Source of the DNA: an uncultured Clostridia bacterium
GTDB taxonomy: Bacteria; Bacillota; Clostridia; Lachnospirales; CAG-274
Length of the DNA: 6,647 bases
NCBI GenBank assembly: GCA_946630405.1
Contig: CAMOYW010000053.1
Span: 1-6,647 of the forward strand
Direction of reading: 5' to 3'
Shown here in pieces: positions 1 through 6,271 of this stretch; the first letter of the stretch is position 1; every line of letters begins with the position of its first letter. Position numbers and translations under genes: made by a program. Below the pieces are notes generated by a model. That model did not search any database. It worked only from the letters and a program-made list of their open reading frames with translations, and was not told the origin of the DNA.

Positions 1-294
1 TTTTTTATTTTTTATAAGTGTAGCCAGTGTATCGGCGTAGGATATGAATGCATTGCCCGCAGAATACGTTCCTCCGTAGCATGCCACTCCGCCGAGCCTG
101 TCAACTATCTCCTTATTGTCATTCTCGGCATCTTTACGGCGCTTTTGCACCTGCTCCATATAAGCCTTTGAAGCCTGATTCTCTCTGTCTACATACTCGT
201 AGGAAAGCTTTTTATCGGACATTGCCGAATACACGACTCCTGCCGCTACTGCCACAAGAAGCACACCGAATATTATCTTGATATTAAAGGACAT
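1..294 (-). CDS. Membrane-anchored protein, N-terminal part; possible degenerate SGNH/GDSL-like fold (partial)
   Basis: The reading frame is open from an ATG at 294 to the left edge (98 codons), so the C-terminus is missing. A Shine-Dalgarno AAGGGGG lies about 7 nt upstream of the ATG. Residues 6-24 form one hydrophobic segment (IIFGVLLVAVAAGVVYSA region) with no lipobox, suggesting a signal anchor with the rest outside the cell. Residues 35-66 are highly charged and probably helical. Residues 69-95 then read like the start of an SGNH/GDSL hydrolase: G-V-A-C-Y-G-G-T-Y-S-A-G followed by S-Y-A-D-T-L-A-T-L-I, comparable to the family pattern GDSLTAG followed by SYP-x-x-L-x-x-L. The usual nucleophile serine would be Thr76 and the Asp would be Gly75. 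This family call is inference from a short stretch. The downstream Asp/His catalytic pair is outside the window. That a gene is present is well supported; its function is not. Confidence 0.7.
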   Translation of the reverse strand, partial: MSFNIKIIFGVLLVAVAAGVVYSAMSDKKLSYEYVDRENQASKAYMEQVQKRRKDAENDNKEIVDRLGGVACYGGTYSAGNAFISYADTLATLIKNKK

Positions 295-334
295 AGTTTG
301 CCCCCTTAAATATATATACTTTTTCAACTCAACT

Positions 335-363
335 ATAATAACATCCTAAAGGACATTTTACAA
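335..363 (-). promoter_or_regulatory. Sigma-A-type promoter of the left-edge gene, extended -10
   Basis: Reading the minus strand, a -35 TTGTAA (358-363) and a -10 TATTAT (335-340) are separated by exactly 17 bp. TGT lies directly upstream of the -10, matching the extended -10 TGn. The start codon at 294 is about 35 nt downstream of the expected transcription start, with a good Shine-Dalgarno between. The spacer contains a short dyad TCCT-AA-AGGA (344-353), which may be chance. Confidence 0.6.
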
Positions 364-457
364 GTTTTTTTTACTCTAAATATAATTTTTGTATATAATT
401 GTGTATGTTAATGACCGATACAGCGAATTTTTAAATAAAATGCAATAAACTCAAAAT

Positions 458-499
458 CAGGCTGCCGCACTTGAACTTTCGTTACGCTGCGACAGCCTG
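458..499 (-). terminator. Probable terminator of the potABCD-deacetylase operon
   Basis: Twelve-base arms (458-469 and 488-499) form a stem with an 18-nt loop, 6 nt past the TGA of the last operon gene. In minus-strand RNA the only non-Watson-Crick pair is a G-U wobble; in plus-strand RNA the same position is an A-C mismatch, so the hairpin favours minus-strand transcription. The tail is T-rich (ATTTTGAGTTTATTGCATTTT) rather than a pure T-run, so termination efficiency is uncertain. The loop contains AAC-GAAA-GTT, a possible GNRA-capped mini-stem. Confidence 0.6.
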
Positions 500-505
500 T
501 TAAGA

Positions 506-1801
506 TCAATTATACGTAGCAAACACAAAGCCGTGACTGCCTATGTAATTAACTATTCCCGGAAGTATACCCTGATCGGAATAGAACCAAAACCTTTCCC
601 TGCCTCTTGTGGTAACAAAAAGCCTGCTCTTATCAAGCACGGGATGATAGAACATACTTACGGATTCCTGTCTTTCCACAACATCTTCAAGAGTTTTTAT
701 AATATCCTCTCTTGCATTTGCGGATTTGACATAATCCGCAGGCGTGGGAATATAATAAACCTCTTTACCCGTGTCCTTAGCCTTGTATATACTGTTTATA
801 ACGGTATTGTCTTTTTTACGGTATGACTGATAAACTGCATCAAAATAATGCTGTGCCATTTTCTGTTGTTTTTCGGTCGCGGCATAATGGGGAAATTCAA
901 AAAACTCCTCACTGTACCCGAGTCTGAAAGCCGTTTCCTTCGCCTTGACCATTCTCTGCATTTGTTCCTTTACAGTATAAGGTGTTTCTTCACCCCACTC
1001 ATTTCCGACGGTACTTCTATCCTCTCCGTACTGATGAGTGTAGCCGTGAAGTCCCAAATGCCCGCCATGATCGACCATGTAATCGAGCACGTAGAGAAAA
1101 TAAGAATTGTAAAGGTCAAAATCCTTGCTCAGATCGTTTGATACCTTAGTCTTCGGATTCTTGTATACGGGCACCCACGCGATATAGTACTGCTGTTTCC
1201 TTCTGTACAGATATTCAGCCGCATACCTGAGCCTTTCAACCTCTGACACCTTGTAGCTTCCCTCGCTGTCCATTCCGTCAGCCACTATATCTTCAAGTCT
1301 CAAAAGCGCAGTGGAACTTCCCACAGCGGAAGATGTAAGAAGCGAATCTTTTATATTGCAATGATTCCCGAGTATTACCACACGCTTTTCATCCGTGTTA
1401 ATAACGGGAACAAAGTGCAGGGGTTCAAGAAAATCATACAAAGATATATACATTACCCCGTTGTAATAGAACACCGAAGGTCTGTTTTCAATATCCGTAT
1501 CCACGGGTACGGATATGCTCGTACCCGATATGGATATATCTATCACCCTTCCGCAGCGGGTGAAGGTCCCTCCAAGCGACTTTGCCGTCGTCAAAAGCGG
1601 TATACACAGCCTTCCGTTGCAGTATAGCACCGTAACATCGGCGGAAAACTGACCAAGAAAGTTTATATTGAGAGTGTCCTGCTTATATACCATTTCCTTT
1701 TCGGGCGGGACATATTCTATATAGTCCTCGGCATAAGCGGGTATCCCCAGCGACACCACGAACATCACTACCGCAAGAAGTCGTGCCGACAATCTGTTCA
1801 T
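506..1801 (-). CDS. Secreted DUF2334-type polysaccharide-deacetylase-like protein with copper-amine-oxidase-type N-terminal domain
   Basis: A 431-residue predicted exported protein. Residues 1-24 are a Sec signal peptide (Arg3/Arg7, hydrophobic 8-20, AYA before the predicted cut at 24/25). Residues about 45-145 look like the copper amine oxidase N-terminal domain, seen as two half-repeats (C-N-G-R-L-C-I-P-L and Y-N-G-V-M-Y-I-S-L); this is a non-catalytic wall- or substrate-associated module in Firmicutes, not an oxidase. Residues about 165-431 resemble DUF2334 polysaccharide deacetylases: R-L-E-D-I (168-172) at the usual R-x-D-D metal/base motif, H-G-G-H-L-G-L-H-G-Y-T-H (245-256) carrying the H-x3-H metal ligands, F-P-H (303-305), and F-Y-H-P (384-387) at the usual catalytic-His position. 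The inferred reaction is N-deacetylation of a surface or extracellular polysaccharide; the substrate is unknown. The gene follows potD by 21 nt and its AAGGAG sits directly after the potD stop, 13 nt from the ATG (slightly long). It is therefore probably the last gene of the operon. Confidence 0.8.
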   Translation of the reverse strand: MNRLSARLLAVVMFVVSLGIPAYAEDYIEYVPPEKEMVYKQDTLNINFLGQFSADVTVLYCNGRLCIPLLTTAKSLGGTFTRCGRVIDISISGTSISVPVDTDIENRPSVFYYNGVMYISLYDFLEPLHFVPVINTDEKRVVILGNHCNIKDSLLTSSAVGSSTALLRLEDIVADGMDSEGSYKVSEVERLRYAAEYLYRRKQQYYIAWVPVYKNPKTKVSNDLSKDFDLYNSYFLYVLDYMVDHGGHLGLHGYTHQYGEDRSTVGNEWGEETPYTVKEQMQRMVKAKETAFRLGYSEEFFEFPHYAATEKQQKMAQHYFDAVYQSYRKKDNTVINSIYKAKDTGKEVYYIPTPADYVKSANAREDIIKTLEDVVERQESVSMFYHPVLDKSRLFVTTRGRERFWFYSDQGILPGIVNYIGSHGFVFATYN

Positions 1802-1822
1802 ATAAGTCTTACAACTCCTTAA

Positions 1823-2899
1823 TTACGCCTTAACTTTGATCCAAAGTTCCGAAAGGCGGCTTCTGAGCTCTTCATTGTCGTGGAAGATCTCATCTTTTGA
1901 AAATCCGGTCCTAATGGTATAAGCTTCGTTACCGTTGAACTCTCCGCCTTCGGCGATCATCTTCTCATACACATTCTTGTTAGAAGTGGTATAACCTACC
2001 GTCAAGGTATCATCCTCTGCGGATTCATCTTCAAGCATAAAGTTTATAAACTTATTGGCAAGTTCGGGATTTTCCGCATTTTTGGGGATAACCATTGCAT
2101 CCGACCAAATGTTTGTACCCTGGTCGGGAGTTATATACGCCATATCCTCATTTGCTCTGAGTATATAGCTTGCATCTCCGCTGTAAACTACGGCAAGGTC
2201 CTTATCTCCTCCGGGAGTAGCCATGGCATCAATAACTTCATCTGTTACATATACGGGTGATACAAGCTCTTTTTGCTCGGTAAGCCAATTAAACGCCTCG
2301 GTTATCTCCTCGGGATTATCGGTATTCATGGAATATCCGAGGGATTTAAGCGCAACCATAAAGGAATCTCTCTCCGAATCATACATGTAGATCTTATCTT
2401 TGTAGCGTTCGTCCTTTAATATATTCCAGCCCTGCTTTTCAATATCTTCTTTGGATACATTTTTCTTATTGTAAACTATACCCACCGTACCGCAGAAAAA
2501 CGGAGCCGAATACTTGTTTTCGGGATCGTATTCACGGTTTTTCATATCGTCTTTGATACCGTTCATATTGGGAATGGCTTCGAGATCGAGCGGCTGGAGC
2601 ATATCCTCGTTAAGAAGTCTTTCTATCATGTAATCGGAAGGTATGAGCACGTCATACTTATCTCCCGCCTGAAGCTTTGTATACATCATCTCATTTGAGT
2701 CATAGTACTCGCAAACCACCTTTGCATTATACTCCTTCTCAAAACGCTGTATAACGTTATCGCCGATATACTCACCCCAGTTATAAAACTTTATGGTATT
2801 ATTCTCTGCGGTCTGTTTCGTACCCTCCGAACCCGTTCCGCTTGTACACGCCGTTAAAGCAAGTGCAAGTGCCGTAGCTAAAGCAATAATTTTTTTCAT
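1823..2899 (-). CDS. potD: Polyamine (spermidine/putrescine) ABC transporter substrate-binding lipoprotein PotD
   Basis: A 358-residue solute-binding protein that captures polyamine outside the membrane and delivers it to PotBC. Residues 1-17 are a lipoprotein signal and the lipobox L-T-A-C puts the lipid-bearing cysteine at Cys18; a Ser/Gly/Thr-rich linker follows. The mature part tracks PotD throughout: I-K-F-Y-N-W-G-E-Y (36-44), S-N-E-M-M-Y-T-K-L (68-76), P-S-D-Y (87-90), V-Y-S-G-D-A (238-243), N-I-W-S-D-A-M-V-I-P (263-272) and V-G-Y-T-T-S-N-K (301-308). By memory alignment to E. coli PotD, Trp41, Tyr44, Ser88, Tyr90, Asp178, Trp265 and Asp267 fall at ligand-pocket positions, while E. coli Trp229 is Tyr239 here. 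The acidic residues fit a cationic polyamine; putrescine versus spermidine cannot be told. The ATG overlaps the potC stop by 4 nt (ATGA), with AAGGAG 6 nt upstream inside potC. Confidence 0.94.
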   Translation of the reverse strand: MKKIIALATALALALTACTSGTGSEGTKQTAENNTIKFYNWGEYIGDNVIQRFEKEYNAKVVCEYYDSNEMMYTKLQAGDKYDVLIPSDYMIERLLNEDMLQPLDLEAIPNMNGIKDDMKNREYDPENKYSAPFFCGTVGIVYNKKNVSKEDIEKQGWNILKDERYKDKIYMYDSERDSFMVALKSLGYSMNTDNPEEITEAFNWLTEQKELVSPVYVTDEVIDAMATPGGDKDLAVVYSGDASYILRANEDMAYITPDQGTNIWSDAMVIPKNAENPELANKFINFMLEDESAEDDTLTVGYTTSNKNVYEKMIAEGGEFNGNEAYTIRTGFSKDEIFHDNEELRSRLSELWIKVKA

Positions 2900-3696
2900 T
2901 TTTTTCTCCTTTTCATCATTCTGTCGCCGATAACGGGAATAATATTTACCAGAATAAGTACTGCCGTTATCAATATAATAATAAGTGTAGACAAGGCATT
3001 TATGGAAGGATTTATCCTCTTTGCCATAGTGTACACCATTATGGATATGTTGTTAACTCCGTTACCCGTTACAAAGTATGATATAACGAAATCATCAAAA
3101 CTCATTGTAAAGGATATCAAAGCTCCCGATATTATGCCCGTACTTATTTGCGGCACTATAACTCTGACTATCGCCTGCATAGGAGTACAGCCGAGATCGA
3201 GCGCGGCATCGAGCAGATTCGGATCGAGTGAACGAAGTTTGGGCATTATGCTGAGTATAACATAAGGCACACAAAACATTACGTGTGCAAGCAACACCGT
3301 CATAAAGCCTTTTTTTACGGCGATCGCACTGAAAAACATCAAAAGACCTATCGCCGTAACTATATCGGGGTTCATAATTGGCAGGTCGTCAAGCTGTTTC
3401 ACCACGGTACGCAGTATCTTTCTGGATTTTGAAAGACCTATCGCCGTGATCGTACCGACTATCGTAGATATTATCGTGGCACAAACCGCTATCGACACCG
3501 TGTAAAACACCGATGAAAGCATGTCGTGGCTTTTGATCATTCTATCATACCACTGCAGAGAAAATCCTTCAAAGTGACTTAAAGACTTTGAACTGTTAAA
3601 GGAAAACACCACCGTATATATTATGGGCAGGTAAAAAAACAACAGCATAAGGATCAAAAAAACTCTACCGAGGTGTTTCGCTATTTTAGCACTCAT
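2896..3696 (-). CDS. potC: Polyamine ABC transporter permease PotC
   Basis: A 266-residue inner-membrane permease that pairs with PotB to form the polyamine channel. About six hydrophobic segments are visible (roughly 11-33, 62-86, 108-127, 131-152, 185-208, 234-256), as usual for the PotC/BPD type. The cytoplasmic EAA loop that docks on PotA is at 161-188 (L-L-D-A-A-L-D-L-G-C ending V-P-Q-I). The S-F-D-D-F-V-I-S-Y-F stretch (199-208) is characteristic of PotC-type permeases. The C-terminus is basic (M-K-R-R-K-K), consistent with a cytoplasmic end. The ATG directly follows the potB TAA with no gap, and its Shine-Dalgarno GGGAGG (3704-3709) is inside the last potB codons, so translation is probably coupled. 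Length is normal and no damage is seen. Confidence 0.94.
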   Translation of the reverse strand: MSAKIAKHLGRVFLILMLLFFYLPIIYTVVFSFNSSKSLSHFEGFSLQWYDRMIKSHDMLSSVFYTVSIAVCATIISTIVGTITAIGLSKSRKILRTVVKQLDDLPIMNPDIVTAIGLLMFFSAIAVKKGFMTVLLAHVMFCVPYVILSIMPKLRSLDPNLLDAALDLGCTPMQAIVRVIVPQISTGIISGALISFTMSFDDFVISYFVTGNGVNNISIMVYTMAKRINPSINALSTLIIILITAVLILVNIIPVIGDRMMKRRKK

Positions 3697-4533
3697 TTAA
3701 TTACCTCCCTCGGGATTTATCCTGTTGTCTATATACCTTGTGACCTGCATTGATATTATGATTATTATCGCCATTATAAGGCTTATGGCGCTACCGAAAT
3801 TCCAATTGCCCGCTGTCAAAAACTGGTTTTCTATCACGTTTCCTATAAGCACATATTGACCTCCGCCGAGAAGCTTGGGTATAAAAAAGCTTGATACGGC
3901 AGGCAAAAACACAAGTGTGATACCGCTGACTATTCCCGGAACGGAAAGCGGAAGCGTGACCTTTAAAAACGCCTGGACCTTATTTGCACCCAGATCAGCC
4001 GCAGCAGTCAAATAGCTTTCATCCATCTTTGCAAGGGAATTGTAGATCTGCAATATCATAAACGGGATGAAATTGTACACCATACCGAGAATAACAGCAA
4101 AGCTTGTTTCAAGCATTTTTACGGGACCTATGCCAAACATGGAAAGTATATGGTTGATTATACCGTTTGATTGAAGAATACTTCTCCATGCATAGGTACG
4201 TACAAGCATATTTATCCATGTAGGCAAAGTAATGGCAAGTACCAAAGTTGCCGATGCTCTCGGCTTTGCCTTTGCTATCAAATATGCTGCGGGATAACCC
4301 AATATCACACATATAACCGTCGTGACCACGGCTATATACAACGACCTTTTAAGCACTTCCAAAAACACGGGATCGGAGAAAAACTTTGAAAAGTTATCTA
4401 AAGTAAATATAAAGTCACGCACTCCGTTTCCATCTTTAGTGAAAGCGTAAAGCAATATCATCAGCATTGGCACTGCTATCATAACAAGCGCCCATATAAG
4501 GTAAGGGTACACCAAAACCGAAAATCGTTTCAA
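3697..4533 (-). CDS. potB: Polyamine ABC transporter permease PotB (TTG start)
   Basis: A 278-residue permease, partner of PotC. Hydrophobic segments lie near 7-31, 65-87, 95-110, 143-163, 197-220 and 245-265. The EAA loop is at 174-201 (Y-L-T-A-A-A-D-L-G-A ending L-P-L-S-V-P-G-I), and the R-T-Y-A-W motif (112-116) typical of PotB lies after the third segment. The start is TTG at 4531-4533, directly abutting the potA TAA. It is preferred because AAAGGAGG (4542-4549) lies 8 nt upstream and the first in-frame ATG (codon 18) would remove half of the first membrane segment. The frame ends in codons for Gly-Gly-Asn that double as the potC ribosome-binding site. Zero-gap joins on both sides indicate tight translational coupling with potA and potC. 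Confidence 0.93.
   Translation of the reverse strand: MKRFSVLVYPYLIWALVMIAVPMLMILLYAFTKDGNGVRDFIFTLDNFSKFFSDPVFLEVLKRSLYIAVVTTVICVILGYPAAYLIAKAKPRASATLVLAITLPTWINMLVRTYAWRSILQSNGIINHILSMFGIGPVKMLETSFAVILGMVYNFIPFMILQIYNSLAKMDESYLTAAADLGANKVQAFLKVTLPLSVPGIVSGITLVFLPAVSSFFIPKLLGGGQYVLIGNVIENQFLTAGNWNFGSAISLIMAIIIIISMQVTRYIDNRINPEGGN
3704..3709 (-). promoter_or_regulatory. Ribosome-binding site of potC inside potB
   Basis: GGGAGG encoded by the terminal Gly codons of potB lies 7 nt before the potC ATG. The potB stop codon directly precedes that ATG, so ribosomes finishing potB end on the potC start. Confidence 0.8.
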
Positions 4534-6126
4534 TTATGCACCCTCCTTTATGTCCATGATATGGATATCGTCGGGTTCAAAAGTAAGTCCCACCTTTTCA
4601 CCCACTTCAAATCTATCTGTTGTATCTATCTTGTATTCGTAACCCCGTGTTTTAAAGGTAATGTCATAAACGCCTTCTTCTATATCGTTTTGTCTGAAAG
4701 AGTAGACCACATCATTTATGTCTAAACTTTCTTCTCCGTCATCCGTCCACGCCTGAGCGTTTGCCCATGTTTTAAGGTCTGTGTCAAGAGCGATACTTTC
4801 TTTTATGTCATCTATGGTCTTAAATATATTTACGGCATAAATAACTTCACCGTATTTTTCACTTACCACCTTGTTTTCGCCCTCAACTATCATCCTGACG
4901 GTGATCTCTGTGCCGAGCTGTGTACGGAAAGTAACGGGGTATTCGCCGATAACGGGTTCTATATCGTATTCCACCTTGGTAATGGATATAAGATCCTCCG
5001 TCACGGTGTTCCACGCCTGTGCATTGGCACGGGCAATGATCTCTGCAACGGTAAGTTCTTCGATATCGGTAGGATCAAGGTAAAAATCGTTGGCACTTAT
5101 CGCTTCGTCACCGTTTTGAACGGGACTATCTTTTGTAACCTGCATCTTAACGGTAATGCTTGTACCCTGCCTTGTTTCGACAACGGTCTCGTAATGTACA
5201 CCCTTAAACAAACGTGACTTGACCGTACCCGTCAGCTTGCCCTTCCCCGCTTCTACTATGTTAATATCTTCGGGGCGTATTACAACATCAACCGGCTGAT
5301 CTTCACCAAAACCGTAGTCCACACAGTCAAATGTCTTTCCGCCAAAAAACACCTTTCTGTCGCCCTTCATTATGCCGTCAATAATATTGCTTTCCCCTAT
5401 AAAATTGGCGACATATCTGTTTACGGGTTCATTATAAATGTCGGTAGGCGTACCTATCTGCTGTATGGAACCCTCTTTCATTACCACTATCTTATCACTC
5501 ATGGTAAGAGCTTCTTCCTGATCGTGAGTAACAAATATAAACGTGATCCCGACCTCTTGCTGTATACGCTTAAGTTCCTTTTGCATTTCCTTACGAAGCT
5601 TAAGATCGAGGGCTCCAAGCGGCTCATCAAGCAAAAGCACCTTAGGTTCATTCACAAGAGCACGGGCTATGGCTATCCTCTGCTGCTGACCGCCCGAAAG
5701 CTCGTTTACTCTTCTTTTGCCGTACTCATCAAGACCGACAAGCTTTAACATACGGTTGACCTTTTGTTCGATTATATCCCGAGGATCTTTTTTGAGCTTC
5801 AAACCAAAGGCAATATTGTCATAAACATTAAGATGAGGAAAAAGAGCGTACTTTTGAAATACGGTATTTACTTCTCTTTTATATGCGGGAACAGATGTTA
5901 TCTCCTTACCGTCAAAATACACCTTGCCTTGCGTTTGCACAAGAAATCCACCGAGTATCCTTAGCAAAGTGGTCTTTCCGCAACCGCTCGGACCGAGTAA
6001 AGTAACAAACTCATTTTCATATATATCAAGGTCTATTCCTTTTAAAACGATCTGTCCGTCAAATTCGTGTACAATATTTTGAAACTGTATCAACGGCTTT
6101 TGACGCGAGTTTACTTCATCGGACAT
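4534..6126 (-). CDS. potA: Polyamine ABC transporter ATPase PotA with a 175-residue duplicated-module insert in its TOBE domain
   Basis: A 530-residue cytoplasmic ATPase energising PotBC. The ABC domain (about 12-245) has every key motif: Walker A G-P-S-G-C-G-K-T-T (45-53), Q-loop Gln91, signature L-S-G-G-Q-Q-Q-R (143-150), Walker B V-L-L-L-D-E-P (163-169), D-loop and switch His201 (T-H-D-Q-E-E-A). The TOBE region starts near 278 (V-D-V-V-I-R-P-E-D) and finishes with R-F-E-V-G-E-K-V-G-L-T-F-E-P-D-D-I-H-I-M (505-524). Between H-Y-E-T-V-V-E-T (311-318) and R-G-Y-E-Y-K-I-D (494-501) lies an extra block, residues 319-493, made of two diverged modules. Joining the flanks gives an ordinary PotA of 355 residues. 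The start is the ATG at 6126, with AAAGGGGG 8 nt upstream. An in-frame TTG at 6156 would add ten residues but has no Shine-Dalgarno and lies at the expected transcription start. First gene of the operon. Confidence 0.95.
   Translation of the reverse strand: MSDEVNSRQKPLIQFQNIVHEFDGQIVLKGIDLDIYENEFVTLLGPSGCGKTTLLRILGGFLVQTQGKVYFDGKEITSVPAYKREVNTVFQKYALFPHLNVYDNIAFGLKLKKDPRDIIEQKVNRMLKLVGLDEYGKRRVNELSGGQQQRIAIARALVNEPKVLLLDEPLGALDLKLRKEMQKELKRIQQEVGITFIFVTHDQEEALTMSDKIVVMKEGSIQQIGTPTDIYNEPVNRYVANFIGESNIIDGIMKGDRKVFFGGKTFDCVDYGFGEDQPVDVVIRPEDINIVEAGKGKLTGTVKSRLFKGVHYETVVETRQGTSITVKMQVTKDSPVQNGDEAISANDFYLDPTDIEELTVAEIIARANAQAWNTVTEDLISITKVEYDIEPVIGEYPVTFRTQLGTEITVRMIVEGENKVVSEKYGEVIYAVNIFKTIDDIKESIALDTDLKTWANAQAWTDDGEESLDINDVVYSFRQNDIEEGVYDITFKTRGYEYKIDTTDRFEVGEKVGLTFEPDDIHIMDIKEGA
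4542..4549 (-). promoter_or_regulatory. Ribosome-binding site that sets the potB TTG start
   Basis: AAAGGAGG on the minus strand lies within the last potA codons, 8 nt before the TTG at 4533. It is a near-perfect Shine-Dalgarno at ideal distance, with no ATG in frame nearby, and this decides the non-ATG start. Confidence 0.85.
4648..5172 (-). repeat. Insert in PotA: two tandem diverged beta-rich modules
   Basis: PotA residues 319-402 (4921-5172) and 403-493 (4648-4920) align as two copies of one module. Shared landmarks in order are G-T-x-I-T-V in the first copy and at the second module's start (321-326, 405-410), the start of a central segment at S-A-N-D-F (344-348) versus Y-A-V-N-I-F (430-435), the identical hexapeptide A-N-A-Q-A-W (367-372 and 455-460), and a closing G-E-Y-P-V-T-F-R-T (394-402) versus G-V-Y-D-I-T-F-K-T (485-493). 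The host TOBE strand before the insert also ends V-V-E-T, so the modules sit in register with it. From memory, the S-A-N-D-F ... A-x-A-x-A-W ... G-x-Y-x-V-T-F pattern resembles repeats of Firmicute LPXTG surface proteins; no search was possible. Confidence 0.8.
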
Positions 6127-6134
6127 ACCGTATT

Positions 6135-6142
6135 CCCCCTTT
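6135..6142 (-). promoter_or_regulatory. Ribosome-binding site that sets the potA ATG start
   Basis: AAAGGGGG on the minus strand is 8 nt upstream of the ATG at 6126. It supports this start over the in-frame TTG at 6156, which has no purine-rich stretch before it. Confidence 0.85.
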
Positions 6143-6161
6143 ATAAAAATAATCAAGCTGT

Positions 6162-6190
6162 ATTTTACATTATTTGAATAATGCTGTCAA
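6162..6190 (-). promoter_or_regulatory. Sigma-A promoter of the potABCD operon
   Basis: A perfect -35 TTGACA (6185-6190) and a -10 TAAAAT (6162-6167) are separated by exactly 17 bp on the minus strand. The expected transcription start near 6155 gives a leader of about 29 nt before the potA ATG, too short for a riboswitch. No other promoter is evident within the operon junctions, so this probably drives all five genes. Confidence 0.85.
6168..6183. promoter_or_regulatory. Candidate operator: perfect dyad filling the potA promoter spacer
   Basis: The 16-bp sequence is a perfect inverted repeat, 7+7 bp with a 2-bp centre (CATTATT-TG-AATAATG on the plus strand). It occupies all but one base of the -35/-10 spacer. 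A protein bound here would block RNA polymerase, so repression of polyamine uptake is a reasonable inference. The regulator is unknown, and AT-rich DNA can form such dyads by chance. Confidence 0.45.
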
Positions 6191-6240
6191 TAAGATTTAA
6201 AATATTATGTAAAAACCGAATAATAAATAATAAAATACAT

Positions 6241-6267
6241 AAAAAAAGCTTCGACAAAAGTCGAAGC
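6241..6267 (-). terminator. Intrinsic terminator of the tRNA-Pro gene
   Basis: A perfect 8-bp stem, GCTTCGAC / GTCGAAGC (6260-6267 and 6248-6255), with a TTTT loop is followed on the minus strand by seven T residues (6241-6247). It begins 4 nt past the tRNA 3' end and lies upstream of the potA promoter, so it separates the tRNA from the pot operon. Confidence 0.92.
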
Positions 6268-6271
6268 CTAA

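Noticed and set aside
285..356. Direct repeat TAAAGGACAT at 285-294 and 347-356, with a 7-codon mini-frame starting at the upstream copy
   Set aside because: The 10-bp match is short. The mini-frame overlaps the promoter of the left-edge gene, upstream of the expected transcription start, so it would not be translated from that transcript.
295..505. A small gene or ncRNA in the 211-bp gap
   Set aside because: The stretch is accounted for by the promoter of the left-edge gene and the operon terminator. TATAAT-like strings on the plus strand near 381-399 have no downstream start or structure to support them.
506..1801. Copper amine oxidase acting on polyamines
   Set aside because: Only the non-catalytic N-terminal repeat domain is present. 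There is no oxidase catalytic domain, so the name does not imply polyamine oxidation.
4109..4389. Small open frames on both strands within potB
   Set aside because: They are shadows of a clearly conserved permease frame, with low-complexity or atypical composition and no ribosome-binding sites.
6127..6156. Ten-residue N-terminal extension of PotA from an in-frame TTG
   Set aside because: It has no Shine-Dalgarno and lies at the predicted transcription start, while the ATG at 6126 has AAAGGGGG at 8 nt and matches usual PotA N-termini.
6127..6161. Riboswitch or attenuator in the potA leader
   Set aside because: The predicted leader is only about 29 nt and has no stable hairpin apart from the ribosome-binding region.
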